Part shown: one piece after another, positions 7,421 to 13,985 of the stretch
How the letters are laid out: every line of letters starts with the position of its first letter
How positions within the stretch are numbered: the first letter of the stretch is position 1
NCBI GenBank assembly: GCA_005877965.1
Contig: VBNP01000121.1
Coordinates: 1 to 13,985, forward strand
DNA length: 13,985 nt
Reading direction: 5' to 3'
From: Gammaproteobacteria bacterium
GTDB lineage: Bacteria > Pseudomonadota > Gammaproteobacteria > Steroidobacterales > Steroidobacteraceae
Program-made: the position numbers and the translations under genes
Notes under the pieces: model-generated
What the model saw: only the letters and a program-made list of their open reading frames with translations
The model's database searches: none
What the model was told of the DNA's origin: nothing

Positions 7421-7541
7421 TGCGAAAGCTTACCTACCGGAACCGGGAACGTGTCATGGAACGGTCACAGGCTGCAAAACCGTGCCTGGCAGTATAAACA
7501 GTGTTACGTTCCGGGCGACACGCCACCCCGCGAGGCAACAC
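7421..7541. promoter_or_regulatory. Divergent promoter region between hemA and the DUF3291 gene
   Basis: This 121-base gap must hold the start signals for the hem operon (minus) and the DUF3291 gene (plus). A good minus-strand -10 candidate, TATACT, lies at 7496-7491. A plus-strand -10 candidate, TATAAA, overlaps it at 7493-7498. Neither has a strong -35 at 16-18 bases. GGAAC occurs at 7439-7443, 7446-7450 and 7458-7462, and its inverse GTTCC at 7508-7512; the outer copies extend to CCGGAAC and GTTCCGG. The boxes were found by eye and are tentative. Confidence 0.4.
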
Positions 7542-8045
7542 ATGAGTGGATGGCACATTGCCCAACTCAATGTCGGCCGCATCATCGCCCCGACCGACAG
7601 TCCGCAACTGGCCGAATTCATGGCCGCGCTGGATGAGATCAACGCGCGGGCGGAAGCGACGCCCGGCTTCATCTGGCGACTGCAATCCGACAGCGGCAAC
7701 GCCACCGATATCCGGGTCTCGGAAGATCCGAGCTTCCTGGTGAACATGTCGGTCTGGGCGACGATCGAGTCGCTCTTTGATTTCGTCTATCGCTCCGCCC
7801 ACACCGCCGTCATGGCGCGGCGTCGCCAGTGGTTCGAAAAGCCGACCGCGGCGTACCAGGTGCTCTGGTGGGTTCCCGCCGGACATGTTCCGGGCGTGCG
7901 CGAAGCGCTGGATCGGCTCGAGCACCTGCGCCGGCACGGCCCGACTCCGCACGCCTTCACCTTCAATCGGCGCTACCCGCCGCCCGGGGAGCTGGGCGCT
8001 GCGCAGGATATGAAACCCGAACCCTACTGCGCGGGGTGGCGCTGA
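7542..8045 (+). CDS. DUF3291-family protein
   Basis: A 167-residue cytoplasmic protein without signal peptide or membrane segment. It matches the DUF3291 family as I remember it: N-terminal AQLNVGRIIAPTDSPQLAEF, then FMAALDEINARAEATPGFIWRL, NMSVWATIESLFDFVYRSAH, RRRQWFE, VLWWVPAGHVPGV and RLEHLRRHGPTPHAFTF. The alternation of short strands and helices fits a dimeric alpha/beta-barrel (ABM-like) fold, a superfamily that includes small monooxygenases and heme-degrading enzymes. The family's own function is not established, and no catalytic residue can be named. The start is ATG 7542, with GAGG at 7532-7535 as ribosome site. The frame is open from a GTG at 7482, but that would cover the promoter region. 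It is divergent from hemA and convergent with the alcohol dehydrogenase, 4 bases away. Confidence 0.88.
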   Translation: MSGWHIAQLNVGRIIAPTDSPQLAEFMAALDEINARAEATPGFIWRLQSDSGNATDIRVSEDPSFLVNMSVWATIESLFDFVYRSAHTAVMARRRQWFEKPTAAYQVLWWVPAGHVPGVREALDRLEHLRRHGPTPHAFTFNRRYPPPGELGAAQDMKPEPYCAGWR

Positions 8046-8049
8046 ACGG

Positions 8050-9066
8050 CTATTCGACCTTGAGCACCACGCGAAAGCGCGCCTTGCCGCTCATCATGCG
8101 CTCGTACGCTGTCTGCGCCTGCTCGAGAGGATAGATCTCGTTGGTCGCGACGACGCGGTTGCGCTGGCTGAAGAGCAGCGTGTCCTCCGAGTCCACCGCG
8201 GTTCCCGAGTACCAGCCCTTGACGGCTGCGCGCTTGCCGAGCAGCTCCAGCGAGTTGACGGTGAGTGCGCCAACCGCGCCGATGACCATCATCGTCCCAT
8301 TCACAGCGAGTCCCCCGACGATCGCCTGCATGGCCTCGGCGCTCGTCACCGTGGCGATGATCGCCGTGGCGCCGCCGAGCGCCTGCAGTGCCGCCGCCGG
8401 GTCGCTGCGCTCGGAGTCGATATAGTCCTGCGCACCGAGTGAGCGCGCCAACTGCTCCTTGTCCCGACCGCGATTGACCGCCACGGTACGCAAGCCCTGG
8501 CGCGCGGCAAATTGGATGGCCAGATGCCCGAGTCCGCCCACGCCATGAACGGCAACCAGATCCCCGGGACGCGCGCCGCAATGTCTGAGCGCATTGAAGG
8601 TCGTGATCCCGGCGCACAGCAACGGCGCCGATTCGACCGGATCCATGTCCTCGGGTACGCGGGCGAGCGCCGAAGCGCGCGCCAGCATGTGGGTGGCGTA
8701 GCCGCCGTCGCGCGTGATGCCGGTCGCTCCCTGAACGTTCTCGCACGCGAACGAGTTTCCGTGCCGACAGCGTCCGCAGTGGCCGCAGGCGCCGCTGTGC
8801 CAACCGACCCCGACACGCGTGCCGACCTGCCAGCCATCGATATCCGCGCCGATCGCCTCGATGGTGCCGATCACCTCATGCCCCGGAACGCGCGGATACA
8901 CGAGTCCCGGCATGTGGCCCTGCACGACCATCGAGTCGCTGTGACACACGCCGCAGGCGTGCACGCGAATTCGCACCTCGTGACGGGCGGGCTCCGGCAC
9001 CGCGCGCTCCTCCACGCGGAATCGACTGCCCGGCTGTGCGATGACCATCGCGCGCATTGCTGGCAT
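8050..9066 (-). CDS. Zinc-dependent alcohol dehydrogenase (MDR superfamily)
   Basis: A 338-residue medium-chain dehydrogenase/reductase that should oxidise an alcohol or reduce an aldehyde with NAD(P). The catalytic zinc ligands are C41 in GVCHSD, H63 in PGHEVIG and C151 in LLCAG. The structural zinc loop has C94, C97, C100 and C108 (GACGHCGRCRHGNSFAC). The Rossmann motif GVGGLG is at 175-180. The pattern resembles the cinnamyl-alcohol-dehydrogenase-like/AdhP branch; the substrate cannot be told. Lack of an acidic residue after the second Rossmann strand (VAVNRGRDK) would allow NADP, which is inference. ATG 9066-9064 follows a strong AAGGAGA site (9079-9073) at 7 bases. It ends 4 bases from the convergent DUF3291 gene. 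The lipoprotein gene 132 bases upstream runs the same way, but the gap suggests separate control. Confidence 0.93.
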   Translation of the reverse strand: MPAMRAMVIAQPGSRFRVEERAVPEPARHEVRIRVHACGVCHSDSMVVQGHMPGLVYPRVPGHEVIGTIEAIGADIDGWQVGTRVGVGWHSGACGHCGRCRHGNSFACENVQGATGITRDGGYATHMLARASALARVPEDMDPVESAPLLCAGITTFNALRHCGARPGDLVAVHGVGGLGHLAIQFAARQGLRTVAVNRGRDKEQLARSLGAQDYIDSERSDPAAALQALGGATAIIATVTSAEAMQAIVGGLAVNGTMMVIGAVGALTVNSLELLGKRAAVKGWYSGTAVDSEDTLLFSQRNRVVATNEIYPLEQAQTAYERMMSGKARFRVVLKVE

Positions 9067-9198
9067 GGCATTTCTCCTTGAGCTGCGGGAGCGCGAGGAT
9101 CGCGCCTGGCGGACGGGCGGTCAAGCACCCTCCACGCGCGAGTGACCGTCGGCGTTCGGCAGACCGGCACTTAGGAGGCAGCAGGCACGCCGCAGCCA
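9067..9198 (-). promoter_or_regulatory. Leader of the alcohol dehydrogenase gene
   Basis: These 132 bases separate the lipoprotein stop from the dehydrogenase start. The only clear element is the ribosome site AAGGAGA at 9079-9073. A TTGACC at 9124-9119 could be a -35 box, but the hexamer 17 bases downstream (GATCCT) is a poor -10, so the promoter is uncertain. I see no hairpin followed by a T run that would end the lipoprotein transcript. Confidence 0.35.
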
Positions 9199-11304
9199 CT
9201 ATTTGACGTTGATGGCGGTGAGCAGGCCGGATCCCTCGATGTAGAGAATGCCGTTCTGCGACAGAGCCAGCCGACCCACCAGCGGATAGCTCCAGACCGT
9301 CCGATGGGTCATCGTGTCGATGCCGTAGATGGCGAGGTTGGTGCTGACGAAGATCATGCTCTTGGTCAGCAGCACTTCGCTCTTGAAACCGACGTCGCCC
9401 GACTGAGGCGGTACCCAGGCCCAGAGCAGCGAGCCATCCGCTTCAGCGCGGGCCTCCAATTGCAGCGGATTGTCATTGGCCACATAGAGAACGCCTGCGT
9501 CGTAGGCCGGTGTGCTTGGGAAATTCCCGGCGATCCTCCAGTCTATGGAGTTTTGTGCGACATTGAAGTGGAGCAGCGAGTTGCCGACGGCACCGCCGTC
9601 TATCACGGAATTCGCATAATTGGCTGCGAAGAGGGAGCCGGGAGCACCTAGGACCGCGGAGCCGCCGATTACATACACGTAGTTCATGTAGGCGGGATCG
9701 GCGATCGAGCTTTGAACGAGGCCGGTTGCAGGATCGAGCACTTTCAGAGCATCGCCGGTATATGCATAGACCTTGTTTGCATCGACCGCCGGCGTCCACT
9801 GCGAGGTCTGCGTGAGCGGTGTGAAGAAAAGCTGCTGACCGGCCGGTTGGAATCCGTATATGCCGCCGTAAGTTCCCGCATTCGTGTAAATGCCCTGCGC
9901 ACCGATCGCAGTCGCAAGGTACTGCTCCCACTGAGAACTCATCGGTGATTTGAAGACGAGGCTTCCGTCCACCGTGTTGAAGGCAAACAGGTAAGTGGAG
10001 GACTGCTGACCGGCCGCCACGTACACGACGCCACTTGCGACCGATGGCGGATTTGAAGATGGAAACGGGAGGCCGCTGAAATCGTATTGCCACACGGCGC
10101 TTGCGTCGAATTCCTTGTACGCGTACAGCAGGTTGCCGCTTGCAATGAACAATTGACCGTTCGATGTCGTGAGCGTATTCGGATAGGGATAGTATGGATC
10201 ACCCTGCTCGACCGGCGGACCTTGCCAGCGCGTGGAGAATAGATTGGGATCGAGCTGCACCGGCACGTAGCCGGTGTGTGCGGCGTTGGCCTGATACATC
10301 GTCCAATCCGGCACGCCGGTCCAGGAGTTGAGGGCCGTCAGGTGGTTGCCAGGCCAGGCGCTGCTAGCGGATAAGACGTAGATGTCGAAGGGTACGGCAA
10401 CCGAGGGAACCGCCTGCGGCGCTGTGCATCCCGGGTCGCTGCACAGCTTGAGGTTGACGTTGCTCGTGTAGTGGCCCGGCACGATCCGCGTGGAAACCGT
10501 CAGGGCGAGCGTGTACCCCCCGTTGCTCGGCACCACCGTGACGGCGGGTGCGAATACGCCGTTCGTGTCACTCGCGGTCGCGACGAGGGTCCCGGAGAAC
10601 ACGAAATCCACCGGAACGATCGTCAACGTGATAGTGACCGGCGTGCCGCTGGCGAGCAGGCGCGAGATGACGCCGGGTGTCACGTTCACCGCAATCACCT
10701 CGAGCGATAATGTAAAGCTCGTCGAGCCCGAGACGTTACTCGCCGTGATCGTGTAATCGGACAGCACACTCGCCGACGTCGGCGTTCCCGTGATCTGACC
10801 GCCCGCGGGATCGAGCGAGAGCCCCGCCGGTAGCGCAGGCGACGCGGAGTACTTCGTGACCAACCCCGTGACCGTAGGCGCAAGAGCGGTAATGGGGGTG
10901 CGCGCCACGTAGGTCTGGGGGCTGGGATAGGAGAGCCCGGTCGGGGCCGCAGGCAGCACCGCGATCGACAAGCCGAACGCGGTCGAGCCTCCCGAGCCTT
11001 GGGCGGTGATGGTATAGGTCGCCTTGGCCGTGGGGGTTGTCGGCGTCCCACTGATCTGACCACTGGTCGAATTGAGGGTGATACCCGTCGGCAGTGTCGG
11101 GGATACGGAGTAACTCGTGACGGGTCCTTGGACTGAGGGATTCAGCGGCGTGATAGCGGCCCCGGTGATGTAGGTCTGCGGACCGGGGTAAGACAGTGCG
11201 CTCGGTGCGCTGGGACCCGAGCCGCCGCCCCCGCAACTGGCGACGAGGGCGACGATCGCTCCCAGGACGATACGACTGAGGAATCCTACCTTGGCGGTAC
11301 GCAC
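9199..11304 (-). CDS. Lipoprotein with two Ig-like domains and a PQQ-like beta-propeller
   Basis: A 701-residue secreted protein. The signal peptide (RTAKVGF, hydrophobic LSRIVLGAIVALVAS) ends in a lipobox, LVAS-C with lipidated C24, followed by a Gly/Ser spacer. Two tandem putative Ig domains of the He_PIG type follow (about 35-117 and 119-204), each starting LSYP-x-PQTY and containing SGTPT or TGTPT. A third beta-rich domain (about 205-312) contains two close cysteines (LCSDPGC). The C-terminal part (about 330-701) begins DWTMYQANAAHTGYVP, a typical opening of PQQ-like quinoprotein propellers, and has repeats of the type GVVYVAA, LFAFNTVDGSLVF and GVLYVAN. No PQQ-enzyme active site is evident; such propellers often bind partners or surfaces. 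I chose GTG 11304-11302 for its AGGGAGA ribosome site; GTG 11349 is an alternative. G+C is visibly lower than in the hem genes. Confidence 0.85.
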   Translation of the reverse strand: MRTAKVGFLSRIVLGAIVALVASCGGGGSGPSAPSALSYPGPQTYITGAAITPLNPSVQGPVTSYSVSPTLPTGITLNSTSGQISGTPTTPTAKATYTITAQGSGGSTAFGLSIAVLPAAPTGLSYPSPQTYVARTPITALAPTVTGLVTKYSASPALPAGLSLDPAGGQITGTPTSASVLSDYTITASNVSGSTSFTLSLEVIAVNVTPGVISRLLASGTPVTITLTIVPVDFVFSGTLVATASDTNGVFAPAVTVVPSNGGYTLALTVSTRIVPGHYTSNVNLKLCSDPGCTAPQAVPSVAVPFDIYVLSASSAWPGNHLTALNSWTGVPDWTMYQANAAHTGYVPVQLDPNLFSTRWQGPPVEQGDPYYPYPNTLTTSNGQLFIASGNLLYAYKEFDASAVWQYDFSGLPFPSSNPPSVASGVVYVAAGQQSSTYLFAFNTVDGSLVFKSPMSSQWEQYLATAIGAQGIYTNAGTYGGIYGFQPAGQQLFFTPLTQTSQWTPAVDANKVYAYTGDALKVLDPATGLVQSSIADPAYMNYVYVIGGSAVLGAPGSLFAANYANSVIDGGAVGNSLLHFNVAQNSIDWRIAGNFPSTPAYDAGVLYVANDNPLQLEARAEADGSLLWAWVPPQSGDVGFKSEVLLTKSMIFVSTNLAIYGIDTMTHRTVWSYPLVGRLALSQNGILYIEGSGLLTAINVK

Positions 11305-11480
11305 GATGGCGCTCTCCCTGCGATCGGCTGTTCTTTCTCGAGCGTGCACTCAAGCGTCCAAATCGGAGGCGACCCGAGCACAGCTCGTCTACTGGTCTTG
11401 CCTGAGCAGCATACCGCGCTGCACGTGCGACCGGCGCGGCCGCTTGGTGCGGTGCGGGTTTCCCCTCCCCCGCTTGAGGT

Positions 11481-11496
11481 CACACGGTCGTGACAC
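11481..11496. promoter_or_regulatory. Inverted repeat, possible operator
   Basis: GTCAC and GTGAC face each other across 6 bases. The spacing and symmetry fit a dimeric transcription factor site, but the half-sites do not match CRP/FNR order (TGTGA-N6-TCACA), and no regulator can be named. It sits about 90 bases before the Kelch lipoprotein start. Confidence 0.25.
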
Positions 11497-11527
11497 GCCT
11501 CGCTGGGATATGGGCAGCCGTGCTGAT

Positions 11528-11548
11528 CTGGCGTACGCTCTGCGCCAG
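11528..11548. repeat. Hairpin upstream of the Kelch lipoprotein gene
   Basis: CTGGCG and CGCCAG pair as a 6-base perfect stem, extended by one G-T and one A-T pair around a 5-base loop. No T run follows on either strand, so it is not a standard terminator. It would lie in the 5' leader of the plus-strand gene, 37 bases before its start, or could be a symmetric protein site. Confidence 0.35.
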
Positions 11549-11585
11549 GGAAACCGGCAGTCCTGAACATCTCAGGCGCCATGCC

Positions 11586-13985
11586 ATGGATTCGGTCTGC
11601 TCAAATCGGGGATTCGCTCTAGCGCTTCTAGCGATGTTCGCGTGCGCGGACGCGCTGATGCTCGCCTCCTGCGGCGGTGGCGGGGGCGCCGCGCCTCCTG
11701 CGGCGCCGCCCCTGGCGTTCGCACTGCCGGGACCCCTCCAGAAAACCTACGGCGACAGTCCCTTCACCGACCTCGCCACGGGAGGAGCCGGCACGGGCGC
11801 CATCACCTACAGCACGAGCAATGCTTCGGTGGGGCGAGTCGGCGCCACGACCGGAACGGTGACGATCACCGGCGCGGGAAATGCAACGATCACGGCGACG
11901 AAAGCCGCCGACGGCAGCGCGAATTCGCAGCAGGTTTCGTATTCGCTCACGGTGACGAAGGCCTCGCAGTCGATCACAGTCTCCAATGCCAAGCCGCTCG
12001 CGGTCTTCATCGGCCAGCCGCAGACTTCGCCGGTCACCGGCGGCGCTGGAACCGGAGCGTTCAGCTACTCGAGCAACAACCCCGCGGTGATCACGGTCGA
12101 CCCCGGCAGCGGCGTCGTGCTCGCCGTCGCGCCGGGGAGCGCTCAGATCACGGTCGACAAGGCCGGCGATGCCAATTACAACGCGGCGGCACAGGCAACC
12201 TTCACGGTCGATGCCATCCCGAAGACTATTCAACTTCATGGCTGGATCGGCATCTCGGATACCGTCGTGTCCGCCGTGCCGGCCGTGCCCACGGTCGGCC
12301 TGTTTCGATCGGCCTCCGCAAGCTGCGATCTGAGCCAGTACTCGAGCTGCCCGCAAGGGCAGTTCAACGTGTTTGGTAGCTCGACCATTGCGGACAGTGC
12401 AGCAACGCTCTCCCGACCCGCTTACTACTGGCTGCAGCACGGACCCTACATCAGCAATCCCGCGCTCATTACCCCGACAAAATTCAGCCCGCGCGCGCAA
12501 GCGCAGATGATCGCCTTCAATGGCCGTCTGTGGGTGATCGGTGGCTATGATGGCCAACTGCGCAACGATGTGTGGTCGTCGGCGGATGGCAGCACCTGGA
12601 CGCAAGTGCTCGCCAACGCCCCGTTCAGTGCCCGGGACGCCTTCGCGCTCGCCGTTTTCGCGGGCCGGCTTTGGCTGATCGGAGGCTATGACGGCACGAG
12701 TCTCAACAACGAGATCTGGTCGACCGGCGATGGGTTGACGTGGACACAGGTGACCGTGAGCCCGAATTTCTCCCCGCGGTCGGGTCACGGCCTGATAGCG
12801 CTCCAGAACCGACTCTGGTTGATCGGCGGCGCCGATGGCGGCGCCTTGCGCAGCGACATCTGGTCATCGGCCGATGGATTCACCTGGCGCGAGGACTCGG
12901 CAGCGGCCGCATTCTCCCCTCGCAGTCAATTCGGTGTGACCTCGCTCAACGGCAAGCTCTGGCTGGCCGGCGGCTATACGGGATCCGTTGGCGCGAACGA
13001 TGTGTGGTCCTCCACTGATGCAATCAACTGGACGCAGGTGACCGCTGCGGCCGCGTTCACCCCGCGCTACGCTCATCAGTTGCTCGCGGCCGGCACGGAG
13101 TTGTTCGTCTTCGGCGGCTTTGACGGCGTCACGGGCCACCCCCGAGATGTCTGGAGCTCGAGTGACGGTAGCAACTGGCAGCAGATGACCGCGACCGCCG
13201 ATTGGTCGCAGAGAGTGCAGTCGGCCGGCACGGTGTTCAACGGTGCCCTCTGGACGACGGGCGGATACGATCCGCTCAATTTTGCGCGCTACAACGATGT
13301 CTGGCAGTCCTCCGACGGTCAGCACTGGACGCAGGCGACGCCCCTGGGCCCGTTTGAGGGCCGTTACGCTCACGCAACAGCCGTCGTGAACGGCCGGGTC
13401 TGGGTGATCGCGGGCTTCGATGGCTCGGGGCGCGCGGATGTCTGGTCTTCCGCCGATGGTCTCGACTGGCAGGAAGCGACCGCCAGTGCCGCGTTTCAGG
13501 CGCGATACGGTCTGCAGGCGGTGAGCTTTGGCAATCAGCTGTGGATCATCGGCGGAAATACCGGCGCGCTGACCCTTCCGAATGACGTGTGGTCCTCTAG
13601 CAATGGGCAGACCTGGTCGCAGGTCACCGCAGCGGCGGCTTTCCCGGGGCGTGCGCAGCATCAATCGCTCGCCTTCGCGGGCCGCCTGTGGGTAATTGCC
13701 GGCGCTGACTCTTCAAGTCTATTGAGCGATGTGTGGTCCTCCACGGACGGTATCACGTGGACGCAAGCGACGGCCTCTGCCGCCTTCACCCCGCGCTCTA
13801 ATCATCAGGCGCTCGTTTTCAACAATCTGATGTGGGTGATCGGCGGGGGGGACAATAGCGGCGCCAGGAACGACGTCTGGTCGTCAGCGGATGGCGTAAC
13901 GTGGACTCAGGTCAGCGGGGCGGCGGCTTTCCCGGGGCGCTTCGACCACGCCGCCGCCGCGTTCAACGGGCGCATGTGGGTCATC
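11586..13985 (+). CDS. Large lipoprotein with Ig-like repeats and at least 11 Kelch-like units (3' end outside window)
   Basis: I translated this frame by hand: 800 codons with no stop, still open at the right edge. The signal peptide (MDSVCSNRG, then hydrophobic FALALLAMFACADALMLAS) ends in lipobox LAS-C (C29) and a Gly/Ala/Pro spacer. Two bacterial Ig-like repeats follow (about 38-125 and 126-218), each with an ATGGAGTG- or TGGAGTG-type loop and an ITYSTSN or FSYSSNN strand; the first starts KTYGD. Residues 219-299 are a spacer domain with C247 and C255. From residue 300 come Kelch-like units of 47-50 residues with F-x-x-R, (R)LW-x-IGG-x-DG, NDVWSS-x-DG and W-x-Q. A secreted, surface-anchored binding or adhesion role is likely; no enzyme motif is seen. 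ATG 11586 has only a weak AGG ribosome site; ATG 11634 would shorten the signal peptide. It is divergent from the PQQ-like lipoprotein. Confidence 0.9.
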   Translation, partial: MDSVCSNRGFALALLAMFACADALMLASCGGGGGAAPPAAPPLAFALPGPLQKTYGDSPFTDLATGGAGTGAITYSTSNASVGRVGATTGTVTITGAGNATITATKAADGSANSQQVSYSLTVTKASQSITVSNAKPLAVFIGQPQTSPVTGGAGTGAFSYSSNNPAVITVDPGSGVVLAVAPGSAQITVDKAGDANYNAAAQATFTVDAIPKTIQLHGWIGISDTVVSAVPAVPTVGLFRSASASCDLSQYSSCPQGQFNVFGSSTIADSAATLSRPAYYWLQHGPYISNPALITPTKFSPRAQAQMIAFNGRLWVIGGYDGQLRNDVWSSADGSTWTQVLANAPFSARDAFALAVFAGRLWLIGGYDGTSLNNEIWSTGDGLTWTQVTVSPNFSPRSGHGLIALQNRLWLIGGADGGALRSDIWSSADGFTWREDSAAAAFSPRSQFGVTSLNGKLWLAGGYTGSVGANDVWSSTDAINWTQVTAAAAFTPRYAHQLLAAGTELFVFGGFDGVTGHPRDVWSSSDGSNWQQMTATADWSQRVQSAGTVFNGALWTTGGYDPLNFARYNDVWQSSDGQHWTQATPLGPFEGRYAHATAVVNGRVWVIAGFDGSGRADVWSSADGLDWQEATASAAFQARYGLQAVSFGNQLWIIGGNTGALTLPNDVWSSSNGQTWSQVTAAAAFPGRAQHQSLAFAGRLWVIAGADSSSLLSDVWSSTDGITWTQATASAAFTPRSNHQALVFNNLMWVIGGGDNSGARNDVWSSADGVTWTQVSGAAAFPGRFDHAAAAFNGRMWVI
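12483..13985 (+). repeat. Tandem Kelch-like repeat units, 10 complete and an 11th cut
   Basis: Units begin at 12483, 12624, 12768, 12912, 13056, 13203, 13353, 13494, 13641, 13785 and 13929, so they are 141-150 bases long and always in frame. Each encodes one propeller blade: F-x-x-R, a hydrophobic strand, LW-x-IGG, a DG turn, NDVWSS-x-DG and W-x-Q. Units differ by scattered substitutions and 1-3-codon length changes, so the array is old rather than freshly duplicated. The WSS-x-DG-x-x-W part resembles an Asp-box turn with one residue missing. Confidence 0.88.

Larger units (their letters stand above)
11305..11585. promoter_or_regulatory. Control region between two divergent lipoprotein genes
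   Basis: The 281 bases hold no supported gene. They contain the AGGGAGA ribosome site of the minus-strand lipoprotein just before 11304, an inverted repeat at 11481-11496, a hairpin at 11528-11548 and an 8-base palindrome GCACGTGC at 11421-11428. No convincing -35/-10 pair was found by eye on either strand. Confidence 0.4.

Noticed and set aside
7451..7470. CRP/FNR-like site (TCACA half-site)
   Set aside because: Only one half-site matches; the partner at the required spacing does not.
11528..11548. Rho-independent terminator
   Set aside because: The hairpin has no following T run on either strand and lies upstream of a gene start rather than after a stop.
11628..12788. 386-codon open frame on the minus strand
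   Set aside because: It is antisense to the Kelch lipoprotein frame, which has signal peptide, Ig-like repeats and in-frame Kelch repeats. The antisense product is Arg/Gly-rich with no family features.
12864..13664. 266-codon minus-strand frame with a repetitive product
   Set aside because: The apparent repeats are the mirror of the Kelch units on the opposite strand, so it is a shadow.

Overview
The window reads as chromosome from a high-G+C Gram-negative bacterium. It makes 5-aminolevulinate from glutamyl-tRNA (HemA and HemL) rather than by ALA synthase, so an alphaproteobacterial type is unlikely. The lipobox-bearing lipoproteins, the OmpR-type two-component pair and the HK-RR-hemC-hemD order (compare algZ-algR-hemC-hemD of Pseudomonas) suggest a gammaproteobacterium, but this is inference.

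Positions 1-7420, minus strand: a compact eight-gene unit read from right to left as hemA, hemL, histidine kinase, response regulator, hemC, hemD, hemB, hemE. HemE is cut by the left edge. Five of the seven junctions are 4-base stop/start overlaps (ATGA or GTGA). The other two have gaps of 14 and 4 bases. Together the enzymes take glutamyl-tRNA through ALA, porphobilinogen, hydroxymethylbilane and uroporphyrinogen III to coproporphyrinogen III. The inserted two-component system is fused into the unit by overlaps on both sides, so it is probably made in step with the pathway and may regulate or respond to it. HemA and HemC both depart from their families at normally conserved motifs.

Positions 7421-7541: a short divergent promoter region shared by the hem operon and a small DUF3291-type gene (7542-8045, plus). 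That gene ends 4 bases from a convergent zinc alcohol dehydrogenase gene (8050-9066, minus).

Positions 9199-13985: two divergent genes for outer-membrane-type lipoproteins, separated by a 281-base control region. Both have a lipobox, two Ig-like repeats, a spacer domain and a C-terminal beta-propeller region. The minus-strand protein has a PQQ-like propeller. The plus-strand protein has at least 11 Kelch-like units and is still open at the right edge (800 codons without a stop). This part has a visibly lower G+C content than the hem operon in places and looks like accessory surface-protein DNA. No RNA genes, insertion sequences, CRISPR arrays or convincing rho-independent terminators were seen.
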